A DNA stretch of 64,000 bases from Roseibium denhamense (GCF_009711415.1 NZ_SMLZ01000103.1:39699-103698); one strand, 5' to 3'. Positions 1-9,052 are shown, counted from the stretch's first letter. Translations and numbers: made by a program. Notes: a model not told the origin generated them from the letters alone.

Positions 1-2
1 AG

Positions 3-704
3 GGGATCGGAAAGACCTATGGGCGCCGCCAAGTCGTCAAATATGTAAGCCTTTCAGTCAAACCGGGCGAGGCCGTTGGTCTTCTTGGCCCCAATGGCGC
101 GGGCAAAACGACAACCTTCTACATGATCACCGGGTTGATCCGTCCCGATCAGGGCCAGATCTCGCTTGAGGGATTTGATATTACCAAAATGCCGATGTAC
201 CGGCGGGCTCGTCTGGGGATCGGATATCTGCCTCAGGAAGCATCGATCTTTCGCGGGTTGACCGTCGAAGAGAACATCCGGGCGGTTTTGGAAGTCATTG
301 AACCCAACAGGAAGAAACGGCGGGAGGAACTGGATTCGCTGCTGGCTGAGTTCGGTCTGACGCATCTTCGCAAATCGCCGAGCATCGCCTTGTCCGGGGG
401 TGAACGCCGCCGTGTAGAGATTGCGCGCGCCCTGGCAAGCCGACCTTCCTTCATGCTGCTGGACGAGCCCTTCGCGGGCATTGACCCGATTGCCGTAGGA
501 GACATCCAGCAGCTTGTCCGCCATCTCACTCAGCGCGGCATCGGCGTCTTGATTACGGACCACAATGTGCGCGAGACGCTGGGCCTTATTGATCGCGCCT
601 ATATTATTGCGGCCGGTGAGGTGCTGACCGAGGGACTGCCTCAGGACATTGTCACCAATCCGGACGTCCGCAGGCTTTATCTGGGCGAACAATTTACGCT
701 TTGA
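3..704 (+). CDS. lptB: LPS export ABC transporter ATP-binding protein LptB (5' partial)
   Basis: This is the cytoplasmic ATPase of the LptBFG complex, which extracts lipopolysaccharide from the inner membrane and pushes it along the Lpt bridge. The reading frame is open to the left window edge, so the true start is outside. Visible motifs are Walker [10 protein letters not shown], signature LSGGERRR, Walker [13 protein letters not shown] and the switch histidine in TDHN. The LptB-typical order lptB then rpoN supports the call over a generic branched-chain amino acid ATPase. LptA/LptC would be expected just upstream, outside the window. There are 86 bases before rpoN with no evident terminator, so read-through into rpoN is plausible. 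Confidence 0.93.
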   Translation, partial: GIGKTYGRRQVVKYVSLSVKPGEAVGLLGPNGAGKTTTFYMITGLIRPDQGQISLEGFDITKMPMYRRARLGIGYLPQEASIFRGLTVEENIRAVLEVIEPNRKKRREELDSLLAEFGLTHLRKSPSIALSGGERRRVEIARALASRPSFMLLDEPFAGIDPIAVGDIQQLVRHLTQRGIGVLITDHNVRETLGLIDRAYIIAAGEVLTEGLPQDIVTNPDVRRLYLGEQFTL

Positions 705-790
705 TGACATAGCTCAGGCTACGGTGTAAGCTCACTTGCAATGAACAAGCAAGAAGCAGACCAAAAGACCTAAAAGGCGCCTGGGACTCA

Positions 791-2320
791 ATGGCAATTT
801 CGACCAAGCTAGAGATGCGGCAAAGCCAGTCGCTGGTTATGACGCCGCAATTGATGCAGGCGATCAAGCTGCTGCAAATGTCGAATCTGGACCTCGTTGC
901 CTATGTTGAAGCCGAACTTGAGCGGAATCCGCTGCTCGAAAAGGGTGAGACCGACTCAGCTCCCGATGGCGGAGAAGATACATCCGGACAGGATCAGGGG
1001 TCGGGCGATTCCAACGGCCAGACGGATCCGAATGACTGGATGCAGAGCGATCTCGAAACGGGGTCAGAAGCCATTGCCTCACGGATGGATACCGATCTGA
1101 GCAATGTGTTTCCGGATGAACCGGGTGTCCCGGCATCACCGGACCCGGCTTTGCTGAAGGCGGGGGACAGCTACAAGAACGCGACATCGGGTGCAGCCTC
1201 CGAGGACTATAATCTGGAGGCGTTTGTCGCCGAAGAAACCTCCCTTGGCGCCTCGCTGGAAGAGCAGATGCATCTTGCCTTGTCGGACGAAGCCGACAAG
1301 CTCATTGCCGGTCATCTAATCAACTCGCTCGATGAAAACGGCTACCTGTTCACCGACCTTCAGGAAGCCGCCGATATGCTCGGGGTTGATCTGGAAAGGG
1401 TCGAAAGCGTCTTGTCCGTGGTGCAGACTTTTGAGCCCGCAGGTGTTTTTGCGCGCAATCTTGCAGAGTGCCTCAAGCTTCAGCTGGTGGACAAAAACCG
1501 TTTTGATCCGGCCATGGAAGCGCTGATCGAAAACATCGAACTGCTTGCCAAACGGGACTTGCAGGCCCTTCGAAAGATATGCGGGGTCGATGACGAGGAT
1601 CTGATGGACATGGTGGCCGAGATTCGGGCGCTGGATCCGAAACCCGGCAGCGTGTTCGGGGCCTCGCTCGTGCAACCCGTTGTTCCGGATGTGTTTGTGC
1701 GTCCGGCAAATGACGGCACCTGGGCGGTCGAACTGAACTCCGACAACCTGCCCAAAGTCCTTGTCAACCAGACCTATTATGCCCGGGTGATCAAGACGGC
1801 CCGCAATGCAACCGAAAAGGAATACCTGATCGATTCGCTGCAAACGGCAAACTGGCTGGCGAAAAGCCTTGATCAGCGGGCCCGCACGATTCTGAAGGTA
1901 TCTTCGGAGATCGTCCGGCAGCAGGATGGCTTTCTGACCTACGGCATATCGCATCTGCGTCCGCTCAATCTGAAAACGGTGGCTGACGCAATCAGCATGC
2001 ATGAATCAACCGTCAGCCGCGTGACGTCGAACAAATTCATGGCGACACCGCGTGGAATTTATGAACTGAAGTATTTCTTTTCCTCAGCCATATCCGCCAC
2101 CGTTGGTGGTGATGCGCACTCGGCAGAATCGGTCCGCCACCGGATCAAGCAGATGATTGATGCCGAGGATCCGAAGGCAATTCTGTCCGACGATACCATT
2201 GTCAAGATTCTGAAGGATGACGGCGTCGATATCGCCCGGCGCACCGTCGCAAAATATCGTGAAGCCATGAAAATCGGGTCGTCCGTCCAACGGCGGCGGG
2301 AAAAAAATTCACGTGTTTAG
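791..2320 (+). CDS. rpoN: RNA polymerase sigma-54 factor RpoN
   Basis: Sigma-54 directs RNA polymerase to -24/-12 promoters that need AAA+ activators. The protein has 509 residues, a normal length. Region I at the N-terminus is Gln/Leu-rich (QSLVMTPQLMQAIKLLQ). An acidic region II follows (about residues 55-145), then the core-binding and helix-turn-helix regions (SMHESTVSRVTSNK). The diagnostic RpoN box ARRTVAKYRE lies at residues 482-491. It sits between lptB and hpf, the order common in proteobacteria, where rpoN is linked to hpf and ptsN. Confidence 0.97.
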   Translation: MAISTKLEMRQSQSLVMTPQLMQAIKLLQMSNLDLVAYVEAELERNPLLEKGETDSAPDGGEDTSGQDQGSGDSNGQTDPNDWMQSDLETGSEAIASRMDTDLSNVFPDEPGVPASPDPALLKAGDSYKNATSGAASEDYNLEAFVAEETSLGASLEEQMHLALSDEADKLIAGHLINSLDENGYLFTDLQEAADMLGVDLERVESVLSVVQTFEPAGVFARNLAECLKLQLVDKNRFDPAMEALIENIELLAKRDLQALRKICGVDDEDLMDMVAEIRALDPKPGSVFGASLVQPVVPDVFVRPANDGTWAVELNSDNLPKVLVNQTYYARVIKTARNATEKEYLIDSLQTANWLAKSLDQRARTILKVSSEIVRQQDGFLTYGISHLRPLNLKTVADAISMHESTVSRVTSNKFMATPRGIYELKYFFSSAISATVGGDAHSAESVRHRIKQMIDAEDPKAILSDDTIVKILKDDGVDIARRTVAKYREAMKIGSSVQRRREKNSRV

Positions 2321-2609
2321 CCGAATTCCGGCCTGTTCCGGATGATTAATCCTTCAGTCTTCCGTAAGTGGAGAAAAATTTCTGCTGAAGCAATTCCGGT
2401 AAATATTGGGGGGATCCAGTAACCGGATGAGGCAGTTTTATAAACATTTGACTCTCCCGGCAAGCACCAGTATAGCACCGCCCTCGTGATGAAAGAGGGG
2501 ATGGCGCTTCGGCGCTGACTGGTCCATTCTGTGATCTTGGGGCGTATCGCGTCCCAACGTCGATGGTAACATCGATGATTATCGGTCAATAGAAGAAGAA
2601 GAGGTCCCC

Positions 2610-3197
2610 ATGGCTTTGCGGATTTCGGGTAAAAATGTTGATGTTGGCGAGGCTTTGCGCACGCACATCACCGACCGAATCGAAGACGCTGTATCGAAGT
2701 ATTTCGCCGGCGGTTTCACAGGCCACGTTACGCTAAGCAGGGAGGGTACAGGCTTTAAGTCTGAATGCAGTCTGCATCTCGACACCGGTGTTGTGCTCCA
2801 GGTGTCGGCACAGGATCAGGATCCGCGCAACAGTTTCGATCTCGCATCGGACAAGATTGAAAAACGGTTGCGACGGTACAAGCGTAAACTGAAGGACCAT
2901 CACAGCCACAACGGCTCCGGCCGCGAGGCGATCGAGGCGGCGTCGTACGTGCTGGCCTCACCGGATGAGGAAGAGGAAGTCCCCGTCGACTTCAATCCTC
3001 TGGTGATTGCCGAAACCTCGGCAAAGGTAAAGACAATGACTGTCGGCATGGCCGTTATGGAACTGGACCTAACCGAAGCACCGGTTGTCCTGTTCAAAAA
3101 TGCGGCAAACGGTGGTGTCAACGTTGTCTATCGCCGCTCAGATGGCAATATAGGCTGGATAGACCCAGCATTGGTAGCAAACCAGGCTGCCGAATAG
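2610..3197 (+). CDS. hpf: ribosome hibernation promoting factor, long form
   Basis: Long HPF binds the 30S decoding region and dimerises 70S ribosomes into inactive 100S particles in stationary phase. The protein is 195 residues. The N-terminal S30AE domain is about residues 1-105. A linker and a C-terminal dimerisation domain follow (about 130-190, ending with GNIGWIDP), which separates it from the short gamma-proteobacterial form. The start is supported by a purine-rich stretch (agaagaagaagagg) just before ATG. A 289-base leader separates it from rpoN, so it probably has its own promoter there, although I could not identify a convincing -24/-12 element. Confidence 0.95.
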   Translation: MALRISGKNVDVGEALRTHITDRIEDAVSKYFAGGFTGHVTLSREGTGFKSECSLHLDTGVVLQVSAQDQDPRNSFDLASDKIEKRLRRYKRKLKDHHSHNGSGREAIEAASYVLASPDEEEEVPVDFNPLVIAETSAKVKTMTVGMAVMELDLTEAPVVLFKNAANGGVNVVYRRSDGNIGWIDPALVANQAAE

Positions 3198-3211
3198 TGA
3201 TACAGATGGTG

Positions 3212-3233
3212 CCGGCTTCCCCTTGGAAGCCGG
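3212..3233 (+). repeat. perfect hairpin between hpf and ptsN
   Basis: A 9-bp perfect stem (CCGGCTTCC / GGAAGCCGG) closes a 4-base CCTT loop, 14 bases after the hpf stop and 25 bases before the chosen ptsN start. No T-run follows, so it is not a standard intrinsic terminator. It may stabilise the hpf mRNA 3' end or attenuate transcription into ptsN. Confidence 0.5.
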
Positions 3234-3258
3234 ACGCCGGAAATATGTAGGCAAAAGA

Positions 3259-3726
3259 ATGGATCTTAGTGATCTTCTGGGTAAAGATGCGGTCATTGCT
3301 TGCCTGAAGGCAAAGAGCAAGAAGCAGGCGATTCAGGAACTTTCTGGAAAAGCTGCTGAACTGACCGGTCTCTCCGAACGGGAAATTTTCGACACGCTGC
3401 TCCAGCGTGAGCGTCTTGGGTCAACTGGGGTCGGTCATGGGATCGCGATCCCGCATGGAAAGCTGACCCGGCTCGACAAGTTGGTCGGAGTGTTCGCTAA
3501 GCTGGACAAGCCGGTGGACTTTGATTCCCTGGATGATCAACCGGTCGATGTGGTGTTTCTGCTGCTCGCGCCGGAAGGCGCAGGTGCGGATCATCTTAAG
3601 GCTTTGGCGAGAATTGCCCGCCAATTGCGTGATAACACCGTCATCAATGGCCTGCGCAGTGCAGGAGATGCCGAAGCGATTTACGAGCTTTTGACGCATC
3701 CGCTGGCGTCGTCCAACGCCGCTTGA
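3259..3726 (+). CDS. ptsN: PTS IIA-like nitrogen regulatory protein PtsN
   Basis: EIIA-Ntr is the terminal phosphoacceptor of the nitrogen PTS (PtsP-PtsO-PtsN), which regulates potassium transport, nitrogen metabolism and polymer synthesis in alphaproteobacteria. I chose the ATG at 3259 (MDLSDLLG), giving 155 residues, the usual length. An upstream in-frame ATG at 3223 lies inside the hpf-ptsN hairpin and is unlikely. The phosphorylated histidine is His66 in GHGIAIPHGK. It is immediately downstream of hpf and closed by the terminator at 3752-3783. Confidence 0.94.
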   Translation: MDLSDLLGKDAVIACLKAKSKKQAIQELSGKAAELTGLSEREIFDTLLQRERLGSTGVGHGIAIPHGKLTRLDKLVGVFAKLDKPVDFDSLDDQPVDVVFLLLAPEGAGADHLKALARIARQLRDNTVINGLRSAGDAEAIYELLTHPLASSNAA

Positions 3727-3751
3727 CCGCCTGCATATACCAACAATCAAA

Positions 3752-3783
3752 AAACCGGTCCTGAAGTCATTCAGGACCGGTTT
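3752..3783. terminator. bidirectional intrinsic terminator between ptsN and opgH
   Basis: A perfect 14-bp stem (AAACCGGTCCTGAA / TTCAGGACCGGTTT) closes a GTCA tetraloop. A T-rich run follows on the plus strand, and A-rich bases flank it on the left, giving a T-run on the minus strand. It lies 25 bases after the ptsN stop and 38 bases before the opgH stop, so it can end both convergent transcripts. Confidence 0.92.
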
Positions 3784-3821
3784 CTTGTTTAAGCTAAATC
3801 ACGCAAGCTTCAGAGGCAGTG

Positions 3822-5651
3822 TCAGGCGGCTTTTGCCGGTTCGGGTTCTCCCTGTGCCGGATCGGCTGGCGCGGGTTGCGCCACAGCCCGGCTGCGTGCC
3901 AAGGCCGGTAGCGCGAGCTCTGACAGCTCAAGCGGCGGGTTTGTTTCTTCGGGAATGCGCCAAAGGCTCGACTTTGCCGCCAAAAGTCCCAGCACCTGTG
4001 TGGAGGTGCTGATTGCAATCAAGACAGCGAGAAGAGGCCCAATGGCGATCGGGACGATTGGCCAGGTCAGCGACAGCGGCTGCGTTGTAAGCCAGGCCAA
4101 GGCGAGCAGGCCGAACACCGTTTGAGGCCACAGTTTGCGGATGCTGAGGCCAACTGGAAGGCGGGTGACACCGCGGGCCTGGGCGCCCCAGCCGATGGTT
4201 TTTCCAAACACCAGCCCGCCCATGAAAATCGTATGCGCCACCGCCATGATGGGAGCAAGCATTGCTGCAAAAACGATTTCAGCGGCTACGCTCGCGACAA
4301 TCCGGATGGGCCCGCCAAACGCCCGCCGGAGATCGCGGCGGACGATAATATCCGCGACAGTGGCAAGCTTCGGTGCAAACACCATGGTCAGCACCGTGAA
4401 AAACAGTACGGCGCCGGTGTCCGCGCGGTAAGGAGATATATCGCTTGTCATTCCCAGAAGGGCTGCGGAGACCATAAAGCCGATCCAGGCAGGAGAGCCG
4501 AGGAACATCAGCATGGCCAGCACGAGTTGTGCGCGGCTCACCGGCAGCAATCCCTTCATACGAAGCAGGTGCTTGTACTGCAGGTTGCCCTGGCACCAGC
4601 GCAGGTCCCGCCGGATGAACTCAAGAAGATGCGGCGGGTTGACCTCGTAACTTCCAGTTTCCTGAGGCATTACGCGCACTTCATACCCGGCGCGCCGCAT
4701 CAGTACGGCTTCAACCTGGTCATGCGACAGGATTGGACCGGAGAGCGGGCCTTTGCCGGGCAGGAGCGGCAACCGGCACTGCTCCATGAAGGGCTTTAAC
4801 CGGATAAGCGCATTGTGACCCCAATACGGTCCGCAATCACCTTGCCACCAGGCACTGCCGATTGTGTAGGAGCGCATGCCAAGGCGCATGCCAAACTGAA
4901 ATATGCGGGCGAAGGCGCTTTCGGCCGGCAATCCAACAACAAGGCTCTGAAGAATACCGACTTGAGGATTGGCTTCCATATGCCGGACAAGCTCAAGGAT
5001 GGCATCGGCAGACATATAGCTGTCGGCATCAAGCGTCAGGGCGTAATCGTGTTGTGATCCCCAGCGGTCGCAGAAGTCTTCGATGTTTCCGGCTTTGAAG
5101 CCGGTGTTGTCGTCCCGGTGGCGGTACACCACGGTCAATTGTCCGCTGTACCGGTCGCGGAGCCGGTTGGCCATATCACGCTCTTCACGGGCGATTGCGT
5201 CCTGCGAACTGTCGCTGAGCACATATAGGCTGAAATGGTTTTGGAAGCCGGACCGGACCAGGTTGGCCGCCATGGCGTTCAACTTGATTTCGAGTTCACC
5301 GACATCCTCGTCGCGAACACAGGACAACAACGCGGTCGAGCTGGTGACGGGCGCTTTGGGGTCTGCCTTTGTGATCGGACAGGCCGCTGCGGCCGGGTCT
5401 GATGCGAGGCGCATGACCAGGAGCCCGATGACCGCATTCCAGAAGCCGATAATCGTCCATGGCAGGGTCACCATGAAACATCCGAGTACCATCAGATCAA
5501 GGACCGAATAGCCGCCCGGAGAGAGTGTGAAGGCCATAAGCCCGGCAAGAGCAAGAAAACTTGTGGCCACGAGAGCGGCGAAAATCATGCGCCTGGCCGT
5601 GATGGGGGATGTTCGAGACCCCGAGACTTGCGCGTCAGTGGCTTGAAACAT
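3822..5651 (-). CDS. opgH: glucans biosynthesis glucosyltransferase MdoH/OpgH
   Basis: OpgH is the inner-membrane GT2 enzyme that polymerises UDP-glucose into the backbone of osmoregulated periplasmic glucans. The ATG at 5651 (MFQATDAQ) is preceded by a good GGAAG site. The longer reading to 5666 would need a TTG. The protein is 609 residues. Two N-terminal membrane segments are followed by a GT2 domain with LDADSY and a RRDLRWCQGN motif (the QxxRW-type processivity signature), then several membrane spans and a Pro/Ala-rich tail. It stands alone, as opgG or opgD is not adjacent, and it is divergent from the dehydrogenase operon. Confidence 0.92.
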   Translation of the reverse strand: MFQATDAQVSGSRTSPITARRMIFAALVATSFLALAGLMAFTLSPGGYSVLDLMVLGCFMVTLPWTIIGFWNAVIGLLVMRLASDPAAAACPITKADPKAPVTSSTALLSCVRDEDVGELEIKLNAMAANLVRSGFQNHFSLYVLSDSSQDAIAREERDMANRLRDRYSGQLTVVYRHRDDNTGFKAGNIEDFCDRWGSQHDYALTLDADSYMSADAILELVRHMEANPQVGILQSLVVGLPAESAFARIFQFGMRLGMRSYTIGSAWWQGDCGPYWGHNALIRLKPFMEQCRLPLLPGKGPLSGPILSHDQVEAVLMRRAGYEVRVMPQETGSYEVNPPHLLEFIRRDLRWCQGNLQYKHLLRMKGLLPVSRAQLVLAMLMFLGSPAWIGFMVSAALLGMTSDISPYRADTGAVLFFTVLTMVFAPKLATVADIIVRRDLRRAFGGPIRIVASVAAEIVFAAMLAPIMAVAHTIFMGGLVFGKTIGWGAQARGVTRLPVGLSIRKLWPQTVFGLLALAWLTTQPLSLTWPIVPIAIGPLLAVLIAISTSTQVLGLLAAKSSLWRIPEETNPPLELSELALPALARSRAVAQPAPADPAQGEPEPAKAA

Positions 5652-5788
5652 TTTTGTGACTTCCAATCTGGCTGATCATCGCAATAGTGCGCATGTCAAA
5701 ATGTCCAATTGTTGACCGATGCTGTCGGCATCGAGCGAAAGATAAGATTCTGATGGAGATCTGGCCGGTGACCCACGGCACACGGGAA

Positions 5789-6763
5789 ATGCAAGCGCTT
5801 TGGTACACTGGTCCGCAATGCTGTGAGATGCGGATGGCGACGATGGCTGGACATGAAACAGGTGAGGTCTTGGTCGACACCCTGTACACCTGTGTCAGCC
5901 GTGGCACGGAAGGCCTCGTCTATCGTGGTGAGGTGCCCGAAACCGAATGGGAGCGCATGAGGGCGCCGTTTCAGGAAGGGGCTTTCCCCTTTCCGGTCAA
6001 ATATGGATACGCCAATGTCGGTGTGGTCAGCGATGGGGCGCCCGACCTTTTGGCAAAAACCGTCTTTTCGCTCTTTCCTCACCAAAATGTCTTTTCCCTC
6101 GCAATGCAACATTTGGTGCCCGTGCCGGATCAAGTCTCTGCAAAACGGGCAGTTTTAGCGGCCAATATGGAAACGGCAATTAACGCTTTATGGGACGGAA
6201 AACCATCACCTGGGGATCACATCTGCGTGGTTGGCGGTGGGGTTGTCGGCCTGCTAACTGCATACGTGGCCGCGCGTATTGCCGGATCAGCGGTTACGGT
6301 CGTGGACACAAACTCCGCACGGCGCTCCATCGCGGAAAAGCTGGGCGCGCGTTTTGCACTCCCGGAAGAAGCGCCAATTAATCAGGACCTTGTCTTCCAC
6401 ACTTCAGCCTCGTCAGCCGGGTTGGAGACCGCCTTGAAGGCGGCCGGGAATGATGCCAGCGTCATCGAGATGAGCTGGTATGGGGCGGGCGGCGTTCTCG
6501 CGCCGCTGGGGGGCGATTTCCATTGCCGCCGTTTGAGGCTCGTTTCCAGTCAGGTCGGAACAATTCCGGCTGAACGGCAGGCCCGCTGGACATTCCGCCG
6601 CCGCCTTGAACTCGCGCTCAACCTGTTGGCGGATCCGGTGCTGGACAGTCTCATCACGCACGAGATCCGTTTCCTGGATCTCCCGGAGCACCTTCCCACC
6701 ATACTGAACAAAAACGCAGATGTGCTGGCCGCCGTCGTGGTTTATGACCAGCCCACGCAATAA
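5789..6763 (+). CDS. MDR-family (zinc-type) dehydrogenase, operon-leading
   Basis: A medium-chain dehydrogenase/reductase of about 324 residues from the chosen ATG (MQALWYTGP). In-frame upstream ATGs at 5687 and 5753 are possible but add sequence with no family similarity. The N-terminal GroES-like part carries SRGTE and YGYANVG motifs as in BchC-like and related MDR proteins. A Rossmann fold follows with VVGGGVVGLLTAYVAARI. The usual structural-zinc cysteine cluster is not evident. Substrate is unknown. It begins a four-gene run with a PTPS-fold protein, a glycosyltransferase and a methyltransferase (gaps of 36 and 4 bases, then a 4-base overlap), so it probably performs a redox step on the same small molecule. 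Confidence 0.8.
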   Translation: MQALWYTGPQCCEMRMATMAGHETGEVLVDTLYTCVSRGTEGLVYRGEVPETEWERMRAPFQEGAFPFPVKYGYANVGVVSDGAPDLLAKTVFSLFPHQNVFSLAMQHLVPVPDQVSAKRAVLAANMETAINALWDGKPSPGDHICVVGGGVVGLLTAYVAARIAGSAVTVVDTNSARRSIAEKLGARFALPEEAPINQDLVFHTSASSAGLETALKAAGNDASVIEMSWYGAGGVLAPLGGDFHCRRLRLVSSQVGTIPAERQARWTFRRRLELALNLLADPVLDSLITHEIRFLDLPEHLPTILNKNADVLAAVVVYDQPTQ

Positions 6764-6799
6764 GTCCTTCCCTCCCATCCCCAATTTCAGGAACCCGTT

Positions 6800-7198
6800 A
6801 TGTTTGCAGTTGAAGTCCGTGACCATGTCATGATCGCCCATTCCTTCAAGGGAGACCTCTTTGGCCCAGCTCAGGCCCTTCACGGGGCGACCTTCGTGAT
6901 CGATGCAGCCTTTCTCGCCGAGACCCTTGATGAAAACGGTGTTGTTATTGATATCGGGCGGGCGCATGAGGCACTGAAAGAGGTTCTTGGTCCGCTCAAT
7001 TACAAGAATTTGGATGAGGTGCCGGAGTTCAAAGGCGTCAATACGACAACCGAATTCCTGACCAAGCATGTGCATGATCACCTGTCTCAGGCCGCGCGCG
7101 ATGACCGGCTGGGCCGTCCGGGTGGTGAATTACATGCGATCCGGGTCACCATTTCCGAATCCCATGTCGCCCGTGCCTGGTATGAGGCAAAGATCTGA
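6800..7198 (+). CDS. 6-pyruvoyl-tetrahydropterin synthase/QueD-fold protein with degenerate active site
   Basis: A 132-residue T-fold protein related to PTPS and QueD. Family landmarks are an N-terminal strand with His14, LHG at 27-29, VIDIGRAHEAL, NTTTEFL (the NPTxE-like helix start) and Glu120 near the C-terminus. Compared with QueD, the catalytic cysteine four residues before His28 is Ala24. The HGH zinc motif reads HGA (residue 30 Ala), and the Asp-His dyad (LDH) reads Leu-Asn-Tyr (66-68). Ordinary PTPS or carboxytetrahydropterin synthase chemistry is therefore unlikely. It may bind a pterin/purine-like ligand, or catalyse a different reaction with the MDR, GT4 and methyltransferase partners. 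Confidence 0.78.
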   Translation: MFAVEVRDHVMIAHSFKGDLFGPAQALHGATFVIDAAFLAETLDENGVVIDIGRAHEALKEVLGPLNYKNLDEVPEFKGVNTTTEFLTKHVHDHLSQAARDDRLGRPGGELHAIRVTISESHVARAWYEAKI

Positions 7199-7202
7199 TT
7201 TG

Positions 7203-8255
7203 ATGCCGATCACAGCCTTCGCCTATCCGGGCGATCTCAATACGCCAACCGGCGGGTATGGATATGACCGGCGTATCATAGCGGAGCTGGAAGCGCTTGG
7301 ATGGCCTTTGCAGCCCGTGCCCCTTGGCGAAGGGTTCCCATTTCCTGCGCCGGGGACGCTGGATGAAGCAAAAGAGACCCTCTTAAGCCTTCCGGCGAAC
7401 AGCACCATAATCGTCGATGGGCTTGCCTTCGGCACCATGGGGGATGTCGCCGAAGCGATTTCAGAACGGCACCGGATTGTCGCTTTGGTGCACCATCCCC
7501 TGTGCATGGAAAACGGTCTTCCGGTGGATCAGGCAAGAGGTCTTGAACACACGGAAGCCAAGGCACTTTCCTTTGCGGATCATGTCATTGTGACGAGCCC
7601 AGGCACGGCAGAGCAGCTCGGCGACCTCTTCAACATTCCCAAATCCCGGATAACCATTGCCCTTCCCGGGACCGACATTCCGGACGTCAGAGCTGGCCGC
7701 CCAGGTGATATGGTCAGGCTCTTGAGTGTTGGAACGGTCGTGCCGCGAAAAGGCTATGATCTTCTGTTCGATGCACTTGCAGACCTGAAAGAATATGCCT
7801 GGCATCTCGATGTCGTGGGCGGTGTCGAAGCTGCCCCCCATTGCTATGAAGCGCTCAAGAGCCAGCTCCATGCAGCCGCTCTCACAGATCGTGTGACATT
7901 CCACGGAAGTGTCGTGCAAGAACAGCTCGACGCGTATTACCGGAGTGCGCATGTCTTTGTACTGGCGAGCCAATATGAAGGCTACGGCATGGCTTTCACC
8001 GAGGCGATTGCATATGGCCTGCCGGTGATTGGCAGTGGGGAAGGGGCTGTTCGCGGGACCCTGCCCAAGGGTGCGGCAATCTATTGTGAAACCGGCAACG
8101 TGCCCGCGATGAAATCAGCCCTTGAGAGCTTGATTGTAGACCGGTCTCAATGGCATAGGCTCGCCGACGCAGCCCGGAAAGCATCGGCTGATTTCCCGGC
8201 CTGGGCGGATACGGCAAAACAGTTTGAGAGCGTTTTGAAAGGGTATGCAGTGTGA
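7203..8255 (+). CDS. GT4-family glycosyltransferase
   Basis: A retaining GT-B glycosyltransferase of 350 residues, starting at MPITAFAYPGD, 4 bases after the preceding stop. A longer reading from 7068 would overlap the previous gene. The N-terminus has the GDLNTPTGGYGYD acceptor loop. The C-terminal nucleotide-sugar domain carries SVGTVVPRKGYD and the E-x7-E motif in EGYGMAFTEA. No membrane segments are visible. Its position directly behind the PTPS-fold gene, with translational coupling to a methyltransferase, suggests it glycosylates a small molecule rather than a polysaccharide lipid. That is inference. Confidence 0.85.
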   Translation: MPITAFAYPGDLNTPTGGYGYDRRIIAELEALGWPLQPVPLGEGFPFPAPGTLDEAKETLLSLPANSTIIVDGLAFGTMGDVAEAISERHRIVALVHHPLCMENGLPVDQARGLEHTEAKALSFADHVIVTSPGTAEQLGDLFNIPKSRITIALPGTDIPDVRAGRPGDMVRLLSVGTVVPRKGYDLLFDALADLKEYAWHLDVVGGVEAAPHCYEALKSQLHAAALTDRVTFHGSVVQEQLDAYYRSAHVFVLASQYEGYGMAFTEAIAYGLPVIGSGEGAVRGTLPKGAAIYCETGNVPAMKSALESLIVDRSQWHRLADAARKASADFPAWADTAKQFESVLKGYAV

Positions 8256-9052
8256 GCGGATTTTCGAGCGATTGGCTGGCCTTGCGGGAGCCATTGGATT
8301 TGGCTGCACGGAACAGCACCGTGGAGCACGGCTTCTTCGATTGTCTGCCAAAAAGCGATGTTCGTATCCTCGATCTGGCAAGCGGTGCCGGGTCGACCAT
8401 GGCGGCTTTGTCGCGCGCGCTGCCTGGCACGATTGAATGGGTCTTGTCTGACTATGATCCAGCACTGTTGCAACGGTCGCGGGAACGCTGCTCGGAATTT
8501 CCGAACGCCAAGGTGGAAACGCTACAGCTGGATTTGAATGCCGGTCTGCAGACGTTGCCATGGGGCAAGGTTGACGCCGTCACCACGAGTGCGTTTCTGG
8601 ACCTGGTTTCCGTGGAATTCGTGGATCGGCTCGTCGAGATTGTCATGGCGTGCGGCGTGCCGTTTCTCGCAAGCCTGACATATGACGGGCGTGTTCAGTT
8701 TTCGCCAGAGCATCCAGCTGATCCGGCTGTGCATGAGGCGCATGACCAGCACCAGATTACGGACAAGGGATTTGGGGCCGCTCTGGGGCCCGGCGCGGCA
8801 GATTACGCCATTGCAGCATTCAAAGCTGCCGGTGCAAATGTTGTGTCCGGCCGGTCCGATTGGCGGGCAGGGCCGGATGATGTGGACTTTCTTCTGATGC
8901 TGCTGGACGGCTGGCGGTCCCTTGCCGAAAGTTGCGGAGGCGCGGAAAATGAGATCGCAGACTGGTGGGCCGACCGTCATCAAAGGATTCTGAGTGGAAC
9001 GTTAGAGTTGTGTGTCGGGCACTTGGATTTCGTAGTTCTCCCGAAGCGGTAA
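8252..9052 (+). CDS. class I SAM-dependent methyltransferase
   Basis: The GTG start overlaps the preceding glycosyltransferase stop by four bases (GTGA), indicating translational coupling. The 266-residue protein has SAM motif I LDLASGAGS near residues 35-45, an acidic SDYD after strand 2, and LDLN before motif II. The C-terminal half is variable and probably forms the substrate cap. It ends the four-gene run; 250 AT-rich bases follow before the next gene. The methyl acceptor is unknown, and O- or N-methylation of a glycosylated pterin-like product is one guess. Confidence 0.82.
   Translation: MSGFSSDWLALREPLDLAARNSTVEHGFFDCLPKSDVRILDLASGAGSTMAALSRALPGTIEWVLSDYDPALLQRSRERCSEFPNAKVETLQLDLNAGLQTLPWGKVDAVTTSAFLDLVSVEFVDRLVEIVMACGVPFLASLTYDGRVQFSPEHPADPAVHEAHDQHQITDKGFGAALGPGAADYAIAAFKAAGANVVSGRSDWRAGPDDVDFLLMLLDGWRSLAESCGGAENEIADWWADRHQRILSGTLELCVGHLDFVVLPKR

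Noticed and set aside
2321..2609. Sigma-54 promoter in front of hpf
   Set aside because: The best candidate near 2502-2516 lacks the TTGC half and correct spacing, so I do not report it.
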